Shown here: positions 36,551 to 46,396 of the stretch, piece by piece
Layout: the number at the start of each line of letters is the position of its first letter
How positions within the stretch are numbered: the first letter of the stretch is position 1
NCBI GenBank assembly: GCA_934277375.1
Contig: CAKQTZ010000003.1
Coordinates: 320,376-384,375 of the forward strand
DNA from: an uncultured Coprococcus sp.
GTDB lineage: Bacteria; Bacillota; Clostridia; Lachnospirales; Lachnospiraceae
Reading direction: 5' to 3'
DNA: 64,000 bases
The notes under the pieces: generated by a model
The model's input: only the letters and a program-made list of their open reading frames with translations
What the model was told of the DNA's origin: nothing
The model's database searches: none
Translations under genes and position numbers: made by a program

Positions 36551-37822
36551 TTATTTCTTATACATATCGCTATAAATCCTGTCTATAGTCTCATCACGGC
36601 TCAATTTATCATACAGATAATAATCAGAATCTGATTTAAATGATCCGTACACATTCTCCGATTCCAATATTGGAGCCATAACCGACAATCTGTCTCTGTT
36701 TTTTTCCCTCATGTCATCTGCCTGGACCTCATACCCCGTCAGCACATCATGATCCTTTAGAATTTCAAACGCCGAACTGCTGATCGGAACACCCTTTTCT
36801 GTTCCCTGTCTTAAAGCCATCTCCTCACCGTTCAACAGATAATTCAACAGCTTTGCGGCCGCTTCTGGGTGTTCAGTATTATTACTTATTGCATACATTG
36901 TTGCAGGTTTTACAAACCAGCCTAAAGATTTTGCACCAGGCTCACATATGTATTCACCTACTTTTACATCATATCCATTTTCCTTCAAAGGATCACAATA
37001 TCCTCCTGCATCACTTACCCACGCAAGAGTGCCGCCAACCTCACCGCTGGCAAAAGAATTCCTGTTAAATGAATCTACAGACATTAAGACTTTTTTATCA
37101 AGTAGTTCCTTATAAAAATCCAACATGACACCTATCTGTTCCTTATTCAGATTCAATGTGCCATCAGATTTGACCGGATCATTTCCGGTTGTCTGTATAT
37201 AATGTGAAAGCAACATAAAAAATAATGATTTTTTAGTCATGCCCAGAGGATATACCCCATCTTTGCTCATGATTCTGGCTGCATCAAACAAGTCATCCCA
37301 TGTTCTGGGAATACCAAGTCCATATGAATTCCATAGAGTCTCATTATAATAAAAGGTTTCCGTATTGAACGCAATCGGAATAGCATTTAATCTTCCATTT
37401 TTTGTTCCAAAGGCAAGCTCTTCTTTAGTATAATTTTCGAAAGCAATATAATCCGAAAGCGCATTAAGATCATAAAAACCAGATCCGTCAGAAGAATATG
37501 TATCAAGCCAGCCATAATTTATGAGCATAACATCCGGAGTCTCCTGTGATTTCATATATATATGCTGTCTTTTCTCATATCCATTCCACACACCATATTT
37601 GCATTTGACGTTTATTTCCGGATTTTCTTTTTCAAATATATCAACAGCATCCAGTGTGTACTGGTTTCTACTATCATCGCCCCACCAGGAATATTCTATA
37701 GTTATCGTATCCCCGACAGCCGTATCTTGTTTTTGTTCTCCACAACCACAAAATACAAAAAGCATAAAAAGCATCAGCAAAACCGATAATCCTCTTTTGT
37801 GATTTTTAATTATATGTTTCAT
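36551..37822 (-). CDS. Extracellular solute-binding lipoprotein (family 1 type)
   Basis: A 423-residue lipoprotein with signal LLMLFMLFVFCGC, lipid cysteine about Cys27. The body resembles sugar-type (SBP_bac_1) binding proteins: YSWWGDDSRNQYTLDAVDIF, PDVMLINYGW, IPRTWDDLFDAARIM. No permease or ATPase gene is nearby. It starts 15 bp after a membrane diguanylate cyclase on the same strand, so it more likely serves as that protein's sensory partner or uses a distant transporter. AGAGGTG supports ATG 37822 over the upstream GTG. Confidence 0.88.
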   Translation of the reverse strand: MKHIIKNHKRGLSVLLMLFMLFVFCGCGEQKQDTAVGDTITIEYSWWGDDSRNQYTLDAVDIFEKENPEINVKCKYGVWNGYEKRQHIYMKSQETPDVMLINYGWLDTYSSDGSGFYDLNALSDYIAFENYTKEELAFGTKNGRLNAIPIAFNTETFYYNETLWNSYGLGIPRTWDDLFDAARIMSKDGVYPLGMTKKSLFFMLLSHYIQTTGNDPVKSDGTLNLNKEQIGVMLDFYKELLDKKVLMSVDSFNRNSFASGEVGGTLAWVSDAGGYCDPLKENGYDVKVGEYICEPGAKSLGWFVKPATMYAISNNTEHPEAAAKLLNYLLNGEEMALRQGTEKGVPISSSAFEILKDHDVLTGYEVQADDMREKNRDRLSVMAPILESENVYGSFKSDSDYYLYDKLSRDETIDRIYSDMYKK

Positions 37823-37837
37823 CTGCTTCACCTCTGA

Positions 37838-39331
37838 TCAGTCCTGATTTTCAATAAACCAGCTATACTGACTTTTTCCGTTTCTCTTTGATTTATACAA
37901 AGCAGTATCAGCCTTCTTCATCATGCTTTCATAATCAGATGAGTTCTCTCCGTCTACGATGTAAACACCTGCTGATAACGAAAGATTACATTCCGTATAT
38001 TGTTCTGCAACCGTTCTGGCAAAATCCTCAGCCAACAGTCTCAGCTCAAATTTCATTTTCTTTCTAACACTTTCCAAAGTCCATCCATTAAACTTCCTGT
38101 ATACTGCAAACTCATCACCACCTACGCGTCCGATCACAGAGTCTGCACCAAGCATTTTTGTGAAGAGTTCAGCAGTTTTAGACAGAACAACATCACCTTC
38201 TCCATGACCCAGAGTATCATTTACCTTTTTAAAATTGTCCATATCTATCATGATAAAAACATGGGTGACAGTTTCAGACTTTTCCTCAAGACAGGATCCA
38301 ACAACTTCTCCAAACGAAGCTTTATTCATAATTCCTGTAAGCTGGTCATATTCAGCCTTTTGCTTTAATTCTTTAATAGCTCCGGAAACAGGTGTGTATA
38401 TTCTTTTCAATACAATAATTCCTGTCACAACAACCAATAAAGCCAATACGAGAGTTGCTACAAGTGAATACAATATCAATCTTCCAACTTCTTTGAATAT
38501 CTCAGATTCACCTATGTAAGACACTACTCTCCAGCCATTTGAACATTGTGCTACGGAAATAACATATCCATCAGAATTTGTCTGATATTCGAAGTCGTCA
38601 TTTTTCTTTGAAAGATTTACTTCAATTTTTTTCCCAACACTTTTTGCATTATTTGAATACATAACTTCCTCGGAATCATTTATAAGACATACCCTCATAT
38701 CCTTGAGTTCATGGCTTAAATTCACCACCGAACTTAGTTCCCTGCTATAAAAAGAAGTTACGATCACAGCATTTTCATTAAGTTTCTTGACGTAGAAAAG
38801 CCTGTCTGGGCTGTTTAAATAATCAAAAAACCAACCGGACATTGTCTTCTCGTCATTTATATGTTCAGTAAAATATGTATATATTCCTCCATCTGGAAAA
38901 GCCTGAAGTGTTGTGTTGGAAATCCATCCCACGCTCTTATCATTGGAATATACAACACCAAAATCTGTAAAATTATCAAACACACCAAGGTCACTTATCC
39001 TATTCTGAATCGCCGCTTCCTGCTGTATTCTGGTAAATTCATCCAGACTATCATCTGTGGCGTCATACTCACACAGCTGATCATCGGAGAAAAAAAGAGC
39101 CACCGTATCTTCTATACCGACAAGATAATTGTCGACGTTATATTCAAGCTGTTGGTTGTTAGACGATATCAGATTCACTATCTTGCTTTTCATATTATCA
39201 ACTGCCTGTTTTGTTATGATAAAAGATATCATACCTGCCGTGACAACGACAGCAGCCAGGAAGATGATAGCGAATCTCCTCCTGGCTCTGCTTATCTCAT
39301 ATTCAGTTCTGTTCCTGCTGTTTACTGACAT
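37838..39331 (-). CDS. Membrane diguanylate cyclase with extracytoplasmic sensor
   Basis: A 497-residue protein. One helix at about 18-40 and another at about 280-305 enclose a dCache-like extracytoplasmic sensor domain. The C-terminal GGDEF domain (about 325-495) has FIMIDMDNFKKVNDTLGHGEGD and an intact GRVGGDEFAVY, so synthesis of cyclic di-GMP is expected. I see no clear RxxD inhibitory site. It lies 60 bp downstream of the XrtG operon and directly upstream of the solute-binding lipoprotein. A link to surface polysaccharide control is inferred from position. Confidence 0.9.
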   Translation of the reverse strand: MSVNSRNRTEYEISRARRRFAIIFLAAVVVTAGMISFIITKQAVDNMKSKIVNLISSNNQQLEYNVDNYLVGIEDTVALFFSDDQLCEYDATDDSLDEFTRIQQEAAIQNRISDLGVFDNFTDFGVVYSNDKSVGWISNTTLQAFPDGGIYTYFTEHINDEKTMSGWFFDYLNSPDRLFYVKKLNENAVIVTSFYSRELSSVVNLSHELKDMRVCLINDSEEVMYSNNAKSVGKKIEVNLSKKNDDFEYQTNSDGYVISVAQCSNGWRVVSYIGESEIFKEVGRLILYSLVATLVLALLVVVTGIIVLKRIYTPVSGAIKELKQKAEYDQLTGIMNKASFGEVVGSCLEEKSETVTHVFIMIDMDNFKKVNDTLGHGEGDVVLSKTAELFTKMLGADSVIGRVGGDEFAVYRKFNGWTLESVRKKMKFELRLLAEDFARTVAEQYTECNLSLSAGVYIVDGENSSDYESMMKKADTALYKSKRNGKSQYSWFIENQD

Positions 39332-39390
39332 AGCTTAGTTCCCCCATGTTTTACACATACTACTATATAACAACTATATCATGCAAATTG

Positions 39391-41871
39391 TCAATTCTTT
39401 TTCTTTCTATATGAATTACGTGACTTATACGCAAATATCCATATTGCACTCATTCCCCCAAGTCCAGCTATACTCACCAGCAATCCTGGCCAGAATAATG
39501 GATATTTGAACTTTATATTTGTCTCACCCATTCCGACACACAACATATTATTTTCATCCACTATCTCCGAATCAGATACAAATATATCCTGATATGCAAG
39601 TGTGGTGTTTATCACAGCTCCTGCTTCAATACCCGCCGGAATATCACTTACCGTTATCACCATTTTGTCATCCGTTATCTCCTTGCTTATAGGAATCAGT
39701 ATTCTTTCCGGAAGCTTCTCCGGACTCACGCCAAGAATATCTTCAACTATTTTTTCTGCGCCGCTGTCTCCTGTCACACTGTAATAATACAGAAGATTCA
39801 ATCCCACATATTTGATATTCTGACTGTCCTCGTCAGAGGCTGCAAATGCCAGCTGTTCCATCTCGTACGTGAACGTACCGGTCACATTCATGGAGCCTGT
39901 TATATACCCGGTATTCCACTCTGACATATCATCAGGGAATACAGTCGTAGATATCTGCTCACCGTCATAAGTAAGCATAGGATAACTGGACTTTAAAGAT
40001 ACAGACATGTCAGTAACTCCCAGAAATACATGCTGTCTTGTTGCGCTGTCCGCAGGAACATGTGTCATGTCTATGACAACATTTACACCGGCATCCGCAA
40101 GAATCCTTACCATATTCTCCGCATTCTGTCTGTTGTCATATGTGAATCCCGTCAGGATGACAGTGCTGTATTTTTTCAGTTCATCCACGGAATAATCCTC
40201 TATATTTGAGGACATTCCAGCCTTAAATACAGGAAACGCAAGAGTTATCCCATATGCATAATCACCTATGGCAATGCCATCATACTGTGTGACAACTCCG
40301 AACTCATCCGGGCTGTCAAGCTTAAACAGGCATACTCTGTCCGATTCATATATCAATGTGTAGCCACTCTTTTCAGCGCTTGCTGTTACATCCTGCAGAG
40401 TCTTGCCCTTCGCCCCAATATACGTTCTGTCTATGGCAACAGTGTCATCTCCCAGCTCGACGGACCTGTCAAACAGATAATCATACTGCTCGTTCTCCAG
40501 TGCCTGATTGAGCAACATTATGTTGTCCGCAGTAGCCGCTCCCTGCCAAGCCCAGCCAAATGTATAGGACACCCCTCCATCTGTGCACAATCCGTAGGAT
40601 GGATATGAACCGAGACTTGACAGATCCATGAGTGATGCCCTCTGTGTTGTATTATCTCTCAAAAGGTCTGAAACCGCCACACCGTCATCATTTGCCGGAA
40701 CATCATATCTCTCAAATGTAAATGATGGTATCGCATCTATCACAAGTATAAGCAACGCCACGATCACAAACGGCTTTCTAAGCCGGTTCCACTCTATGAG
40801 GGACAGGAAGAAAAAGCCATATGCTATAACTGTAAATCTTGTCATCCAGAGAGCCTGACTCATCGGCATCTTGCGAAGTATAGGAAGGACATCAGGTGTA
40901 GTGAGCACAAGTATGACCAGTGCCAGAACAAATCCCGACTTTTTCCTGTTATCCGCCAGCAGGATCCCTGCCACAGATAGCAGAACAACCGATATTCCAA
41001 AATAAAATGCACCTGTATCTCCATTTAAACGATTTAATGGATTGAGCGACGACGAAAGATCTGACATCCACATTGTCATGACATCTGACGCAGCCTCAGA
41101 ATCCATAGACGATATTCCCCCAGAAAGTGATGGCACTAGCCACACTCCCATGGTGAGTATGCCGCATATCATCGTGAGCAGGATTATCACCTGCCGTCTT
41201 ATCCCCATTTTCCTGTGATGGTCAAATAACAGAAACAGGAATGTACCAATCCCTATCATGGCTATCATCATGATATGGGTAACGGTTATCATCATTGTAA
41301 ATATAAGTATCCCGGCAAGAGCCCACTTCTTCTCCTCCCTGAGATAAACCCAGATAAAATATATGAGATATGGAAGCAGGAAGGATACAACCATTCGAGG
41401 CATATTGCCCTCATCGATATACATTCTCGCATTTTCAGGCATGAAAAACCACAGCATGGCAAGTGCCGTTCCAAATACAGGTCTGCCGATTCTTCTGCCT
41501 ATGAACAGGAATGCCAGTCCACCAAAAAAAATATACACACCGAACAAAAGGTAATATGCATTTATAACATTTCCCCCTGTAAAATACATGAGAAATGCTG
41601 TTATATAATAGGATAATGGCGGCCAGTATCTGTATAGCTGGATACCGTTATACCAGGTCTCATCATACAAAGGGTACAACTTTCCCCGTTTCATCGCCTT
41701 GTAAAGATACTCCGACTTGTACAGATGTCCCCACACATCATTGCCGGAAGGTTCTGGTACAACGCTCTTAAAATGCACGACCCCGATCACCGCCAGAACT
41801 GCAAGAATTACCACGCCTATGACAAAATATATATTAAGTTTTCTCCTGCTGAGTGTATCCTTTTCTGTCAT
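39391..41871 (-). CDS. GT-C-like membrane protein (PTPS-related, PF10131 type)
   Basis: An 826-residue polytopic membrane protein. The N-terminal half has about 10-12 helices with an early extracytoplasmic loop SGNDVWGHLYKSEYLY, whose Asp is in the position of the GT-C catalytic acid. A large extracytoplasmic C-terminal domain follows, then a final helix and basic tail. It matches the 6-pyruvoyl-tetrahydropterin-synthase-related membrane family found in XrtG loci. Its ATG overlaps the preceding PTPS gene stop (ATGA). Glycan transfer using a lipid-linked donor is inference. Confidence 0.82.
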   Translation of the reverse strand: MTEKDTLSRRKLNIYFVIGVVILAVLAVIGVVHFKSVVPEPSGNDVWGHLYKSEYLYKAMKRGKLYPLYDETWYNGIQLYRYWPPLSYYITAFLMYFTGGNVINAYYLLFGVYIFFGGLAFLFIGRRIGRPVFGTALAMLWFFMPENARMYIDEGNMPRMVVSFLLPYLIYFIWVYLREEKKWALAGILIFTMMITVTHIMMIAMIGIGTFLFLLFDHHRKMGIRRQVIILLTMICGILTMGVWLVPSLSGGISSMDSEAASDVMTMWMSDLSSSLNPLNRLNGDTGAFYFGISVVLLSVAGILLADNRKKSGFVLALVILVLTTPDVLPILRKMPMSQALWMTRFTVIAYGFFFLSLIEWNRLRKPFVIVALLILVIDAIPSFTFERYDVPANDDGVAVSDLLRDNTTQRASLMDLSSLGSYPSYGLCTDGGVSYTFGWAWQGAATADNIMLLNQALENEQYDYLFDRSVELGDDTVAIDRTYIGAKGKTLQDVTASAEKSGYTLIYESDRVCLFKLDSPDEFGVVTQYDGIAIGDYAYGITLAFPVFKAGMSSNIEDYSVDELKKYSTVILTGFTYDNRQNAENMVRILADAGVNVVIDMTHVPADSATRQHVFLGVTDMSVSLKSSYPMLTYDGEQISTTVFPDDMSEWNTGYITGSMNVTGTFTYEMEQLAFAASDEDSQNIKYVGLNLLYYYSVTGDSGAEKIVEDILGVSPEKLPERILIPISKEITDDKMVITVSDIPAGIEAGAVINTTLAYQDIFVSDSEIVDENNMLCVGMGETNIKFKYPLFWPGLLVSIAGLGGMSAIWIFAYKSRNSYRKKKN

Positions 41872-42317
41872 CTGTCCTCGTTATTTTCCTTTATATCTTT
41901 TAGTATCCTGTCAGTAAGGGAGTTTATCGTCTGCATCTCCTCCGTATAACTGTCATCGATAAGGCTCACAACATATGACATTGAAGGGGATTCACTCATC
42001 TCCATCATAAGGAATATCCAGCCATTCCTGTTTAGTATCTTTGTGAGTTCTTCCTTGAAATATTCGCATATATTTTCAAGTGTTGGATTGATCATATCAA
42101 ATGGCGGTACATCATTTAATGTCCTGTCCTGATATGCGCTCAGGAACTCTTCAACCCTGTGTTCAAGATGGTGGAATTTTACAGTCTCATCCCGTCCTTT
42201 GACAACATTTATCACGATCTCCCAGGTATGGGGATGTATCTCACCCATGACACCATTTTTATATATGCCATGTCTGGCATTAAGATAGAATTTGAATTTG
42301 TACTGTCTGAATCTCAT
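41868..42317 (-). CDS. 6-pyruvoyl-tetrahydropterin-synthase-fold protein, copy 1
   Basis: A 149-residue protein. Zinc-ligand histidines are kept in YLNARHGIY and EIHPHTWEI, and further PTPS landmarks in HHLEHRVEEFL and NPTLENICEYF. The catalytic cysteine normally just before the HxH motif is absent, so ordinary QueD or PTPS chemistry is doubtful. The start MRFRQYKFKF aligns with copy 2 and has AGAGGTG upstream. It is coupled (ATGA) to the GT-C-like gene. Function in XrtG loci is unknown. Confidence 0.8.
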   Translation of the reverse strand: MRFRQYKFKFYLNARHGIYKNGVMGEIHPHTWEIVINVVKGRDETVKFHHLEHRVEEFLSAYQDRTLNDVPPFDMINPTLENICEYFKEELTKILNRNGWIFLMMEMSESPSMSYVVSLIDDSYTEEMQTINSLTDRILKDIKENNEDR

Positions 42318-42364
42318 ATAATCCACCTCTCGAATATTTGATCATCGGTTCATCGACAACTGCT

Positions 42365-43471
42365 TTACCAGCTTGCAAGATCCATCAGTCTGTCCTTTTC
42401 ATGGTAAAATGTATTTCTAGGATTTTCCGTGGATCCAACCGCTCTGAGCACAGCCTCCAGCTCCGCTCCATTAGAAAATGCCTCCCATTCTGACAGCATT
42501 TCCTCTCTCACCTTTTCCGCAGCACCCATATCCGTTTTGTACATTATCACCACGAAATATCCTTTTGACAGCTCTGCTGTGACATGATTTTTCCCCATGG
42601 TGCTCTTTATGAAATCCATGAACCTGAATATGGCATCCCGTGAAAAGTATCTGTTCCCCATCCTTACACGTATAAACATGTATGTGATAGGGAAGAGTCT
42701 AGGATCATCAGATTTTGACAATAGGGTATCCACTATCTCCATGTCGTAATAACCTTCTCTCTTGATCTCCCCCTTATCAAGATCCCTGTTCCTTATCTCT
42801 TCTTCGTATTGACCTGTCAGTTTCTCATACTCATCGAATTTCTCGTTTCTCTCAGTGAGAATCGACTGCAGTGCAATAACTTTTCTTCCCTCATGTCCTA
42901 TCCGTCCAGCAAATTCGATCAGTATACATCCAAATAGCAGAATTGTGGCTATCACAGCTATTACAATATAAAATTCCATATTTGATGTGCCATACTCTTC
43001 AAGGACGGAACTTGTATCCGTAAACACTCCACATACATATTCTGTTCCAGAGACAGATGCCTCACTGACGATTCCTCCCAGATCCTCCATATATGACTCG
43101 AATTCATCATTTGATGATATATATGACAGACTTGTTGTCGTATCGTCATCCTTTAGATATATGACTCTTCCATTCTGGAGAAGGAATCCCCAGGTAGTCC
43201 CGGATACAGGTACAGAATGACTTATAAAATCTATCATTTCACCCTCGGATTTTCCGGTCAGTCCATCTGCAATGATCCTGACTGTTTTATCCTGTCCATT
43301 CTCAAATGCCTGAATAACATTATCTCTGTTATCCATGATATGATATCCATAATATATAACTTCGATCAGTATCGTGACCAGAACAAGAACCATTGCGGCA
43401 ACCAATCTTCCCCTGTACGTCTTTTTATTTACTTTTCCATCATTTTTGTTATCTGTAGATCTATTCATCAT
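42365..43471 (-). CDS. Membrane sensor with degenerate GGDEF-like region
   Basis: A 368-residue protein with helices at about 25-45 and 170-190 enclosing an extracytoplasmic domain of about 125 residues. A short coiled coil is followed by a cytosolic domain whose pattern (FPITYMFIRVRMGNRYFSRDAIFRFMDFI, quoted in part: TYMFIRVRMGNRYFS) suggests a GGDEF fold without the GGDEF motif. It is therefore probably a binding or signalling domain rather than a cyclase. Its ATG overlaps the glycosyltransferase stop. The family assignment is tentative. Confidence 0.7.
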   Translation of the reverse strand: MMNRSTDNKNDGKVNKKTYRGRLVAAMVLVLVTILIEVIYYGYHIMDNRDNVIQAFENGQDKTVRIIADGLTGKSEGEMIDFISHSVPVSGTTWGFLLQNGRVIYLKDDDTTTSLSYISSNDEFESYMEDLGGIVSEASVSGTEYVCGVFTDTSSVLEEYGTSNMEFYIVIAVIATILLFGCILIEFAGRIGHEGRKVIALQSILTERNEKFDEYEKLTGQYEEEIRNRDLDKGEIKREGYYDMEIVDTLLSKSDDPRLFPITYMFIRVRMGNRYFSRDAIFRFMDFIKSTMGKNHVTAELSKGYFVVIMYKTDMGAAEKVREEMLSEWEAFSNGAELEAVLRAVGSTENPRNTFYHEKDRLMDLASW

Positions 43472-44874
43472 CTGATCTCCTCATGTGTGCCATTCAACTC
43501 ATCCTCTGGATAATTTACAAATCTGCGCATTTTCTCGAGCCCCCGTGTAACCCACAGAAAATCGCTCTTTATTATGCCCGCAGCAGTCTCCCTTTCCTCC
43601 GAAAAATTCTGCATCTTCCAGCTGCCCTTCGACTTCATAGAATTAATTATTCCGGCAAATCTGAACCAGAATACAACAAAATTGAAAAGCGGCAGGAGGA
43701 ACACCAGATACCATTTTCTCATATAATACCTTCTGAGTTGTCTAAACGGCTTTAAGAAAAGGCTTATACATATATACAAAAGTGCAGTTGTGAAAACATA
43801 CAGCAAATACATGATAACGACTGACTGTATGATGAGACTGAATGGGTAATTCACGAATCCAAGACATATGAGCGCGAAATACCATATCATACGAGGGAAT
43901 GCAAATGTGTGGTCGAACATGACCAGCCTGACTATGAAATCAGAAAAGAATCCTCTTACAACATTCATCCTGTTCTTCATAAACATATGGACAACCTCTA
44001 TCTCTCCGCGCTGCCATCTCTGTCTCTGTATATACAGTCTGTTCATGTCCTCAATCGGATCAACGTAGAATATCGCCTCACTGCAGAGAACCACCTTCTC
44101 CCCAAGCACATCCCTTATTTGGAATGTAACATGGGTATCCTCACACACAGTATCCGTGTTATACATATTTGTTCTCATGATCGTAGAACGTCTGAATGCT
44201 GAGAATGCACCTGATAAAGTGAATATGTTGTTGAATTCTGACTGAAAATTCCTTCCGGCAAGGAAAGCCTGGGCATACTCAAAAAACTCAAGTTTTCTCA
44301 GCAGCCTGAGACCAAATCCTTTTGTCTCATCTATCATCTCCGGGTTTGTCATAATCGTACCCGTCATACAATCGATATCCGGATTTCGCTCAAACTTTGT
44401 AACCATATTCCTTATGGAGTCCTTCTGCAGCACACCGTCACTGTCTATATGGATCACATATTTGCCAAAGCTGTTGAACAACCCAAGATTAAGTGCCTTA
44501 GACTTGCCCTGCTTTGAATTCACCCAGTTCATAGTCAATTCTGGAAATTCTTCCTGGCATTCACAGAACACCTCAAAACTCCTGTCTGTACTCATGTTGT
44601 TGACAACAAGTATATATATCTTGTCATTTGGATAACTCAAATCATTTATCGACTTTATGCACCGCCTCAAGCTGTGTTCCTGATTGTACACCGGTATTAT
44701 CATAGTGATCTCAGGTGAGAAACTTACGTTTTTCTCATTACGTGACACTATCTTTTTCTTGATCAGTATCACAAAATTACCTATAGTCGGAATAATTTCC
44801 ATAACTATAGGTATGATGACCCAGGCTGCCCAGAATATGATGGAACTATGAAATATCTGCGTTATGAACGTCAT
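43468..44874 (-). CDS. XrtG-associated processive glycosyltransferase, family 2
   Basis: A 468-residue membrane GT2. One N-terminal helix is followed by the catalytic domain with ITMIIPVYNQE, the DxD in VIHIDSDG, TVCEDTHVTF, and QRQRWQRG (the QxxRW of processive synthases), then three to four C-terminal helices. It matches the TIGR03111 group of exosortase-G-associated transferases. ATG 44874 follows GGAGG and lies 29 bp inside the exosortase gene, implying coupling. It probably polymerises a surface sugar; the sugar is unknown. Confidence 0.92.
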   Translation of the reverse strand: MTFITQIFHSSIIFWAAWVIIPIVMEIIPTIGNFVILIKKKIVSRNEKNVSFSPEITMIIPVYNQEHSLRRCIKSINDLSYPNDKIYILVVNNMSTDRSFEVFCECQEEFPELTMNWVNSKQGKSKALNLGLFNSFGKYVIHIDSDGVLQKDSIRNMVTKFERNPDIDCMTGTIMTNPEMIDETKGFGLRLLRKLEFFEYAQAFLAGRNFQSEFNNIFTLSGAFSAFRRSTIMRTNMYNTDTVCEDTHVTFQIRDVLGEKVVLCSEAIFYVDPIEDMNRLYIQRQRWQRGEIEVVHMFMKNRMNVVRGFFSDFIVRLVMFDHTFAFPRMIWYFALICLGFVNYPFSLIIQSVVIMYLLYVFTTALLYICISLFLKPFRQLRRYYMRKWYLVFLLPLFNFVVFWFRFAGIINSMKSKGSWKMQNFSEERETAAGIIKSDFLWVTRGLEKMRRFVNYPEDELNGTHEEIR

Positions 44875-45451
44875 ATCCAAAACCTCCAACTTTCTGTCTT
44901 ATTATCTGTGACTTTGTAAACACAAAGAAATACAGTGCAACCGTACATGCATAGAATACAAGACGACCTATTATTGTGTGTGCAATAAAATAGGCACTTC
45001 CTCCAAAAACATATATTATGAGACATATCACAAATATCCTGAGAACATTTGACAAAAATATTGCAAGTCCTCCCACAACGCCGAGCACGATCTTCTCATA
45101 TGTGTGATACAACGGAAAAAACCACAGAAGAGCCAGAAAAGCAAGTATCTCTATGATACCTGAACACTCATAGTCTATATACATTGAAAGGTTCGTATCT
45201 CCTGTGGATATAAATATTATATTTTTGTTGAAATAAGACTCGTATATTCCCGTCATATCTCCAAACATTCCAGTAACCGCGGATACAGCTTTCTGCAACG
45301 GAGACAGAACCACCGGTTCAACCAGGATCAGCATGTATATAAAGAGTCCGACACTGCCCACGATGAAATACCAGAAATCAAGTTTTCCGCGCTTCAAAAC
45401 CGTGAGCACATATATCCATAATATAAATATTACAATCAGGATTATGTTCAT
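44846..45451 (-). CDS. xrtG: Exosortase XrtG
   Basis: A 201-residue integral membrane protease-transpeptidase with about six helices. The exosortase catalytic set is visible: Cys96 in YECSGI, Arg138 in NVLRI, His158 in FIAHTIIG. It matches the Gram-positive exosortase family TIGR03110. Exosortases cleave C-terminal sorting tails, and a Firmicu-CTERM protein is encoded immediately upstream. GGAGG precedes the ATG. Confidence 0.93.
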   Translation of the reverse strand: MNIILIVIFILWIYVLTVLKRGKLDFWYFIVGSVGLFIYMLILVEPVVLSPLQKAVSAVTGMFGDMTGIYESYFNKNIIFISTGDTNLSMYIDYECSGIIEILAFLALLWFFPLYHTYEKIVLGVVGGLAIFLSNVLRIFVICLIIYVFGGSAYFIAHTIIGRLVFYACTVALYFFVFTKSQIIRQKVGGFGYDVHNADIS

Positions 45452-45528
45452 CCCGGATTCCTCCTTTACATATCATAACTTCACATCACATATCCTTTAT
45501 GCTATCTAACAAAGTATTATACAAGATC

Positions 45529-46311
45529 TTAATTTCTCTTTTTTCTCCTGCATATAAACACACCACTTGTGGCAAGTGCCATAGCCATAGCTGCCCCCGC
45601 CCACGGTCCGGTCGGAGTGCCGGTTATGGTAACTCCCTGGGCTCCGATGTTCGGATTGGACACCGTTATGGTTGCCCCCTGATCTATGTTGATACCAAGA
45701 TAGTCTGCCAGCTTGTCCAGGGATATCGAGAACTCTATCTCATCTCCCCTGCCAGTCTCAGTATGAGCTGAATCATACACCGTAAAAGCCACATCGCCAT
45801 CTATATCTGTATAGTAACCTGCAAATACGCCGAAATTCCTGTATATTCCCTCGCCCAGACCATACATCTGTCCTGACCAGTTGATAGAACCGTCTGCATT
45901 CACCGGCAATATATTGAGTACACACTGTTTTCCATCAACTGTAATGTTCCAGAACTGAAACTGCATCTGGGAAGTATACAGATCATTCATGGAAAAATGA
46001 ACGTAAAGCCTGTCACCATCAATCGCAAGCTGTCCCTTGTGAACCGAATAACCGTTGTTACTGCTATATGTTATATCCGCAGATGGATACTGGCTCCATT
46101 CTCCGTAATATCCATCTATGACAAGGCCTGTTGTGACAGGTCCGTTTGAAGCGACATTTACCGCATCCATCTGGGTTGCCACCGCATCATCCGCAAAAGC
46201 TTGTATTCTGCCACCAGTCATGGAAAACACTGTAAAAATTGCAGCTAAAGCAACAGCCATAATACCTCTGTTCAAATAATCCTTATATGACACTATTTCC
46301 TTCATTTTCAT
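45529..46311 (-). CDS. Firmicu-CTERM sorted surface protein
   Basis: A 260-residue secreted protein. The signal peptide ends near AFA (about residue 41). The body starts with LVIDGYYGEWSQYPSADITY-like beta segments, typical of substrates in this system. The C-terminus has the tripartite sorting tail: a short motif TPTGPWAGAA, a hydrophobic helix and the basic end CRRKKRN, fitting TIGR04145. It is the likely substrate of XrtG, whose gene is 77 bp downstream. GAGG supports ATG 46311; ATG 46305 is an alternative. Confidence 0.92.
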   Translation of the reverse strand: MKMKEIVSYKDYLNRGIMAVALAAIFTVFSMTGGRIQAFADDAVATQMDAVNVASNGPVTTGLVIDGYYGEWSQYPSADITYSSNNGYSVHKGQLAIDGDRLYVHFSMNDLYTSQMQFQFWNITVDGKQCVLNILPVNADGSINWSGQMYGLGEGIYRNFGVFAGYYTDIDGDVAFTVYDSAHTETGRGDEIEFSISLDKLADYLGINIDQGATITVSNPNIGAQGVTITGTPTGPWAGAAMAMALATSGVFICRRKKRN

Positions 46312-46396
46312 CACGCCTCATCTCTGTAGTATTTTTATCACTCATTTTGTCATCTGTCTGCAATGCATACATGTGAGCCCGAACAGGCCATACCCA

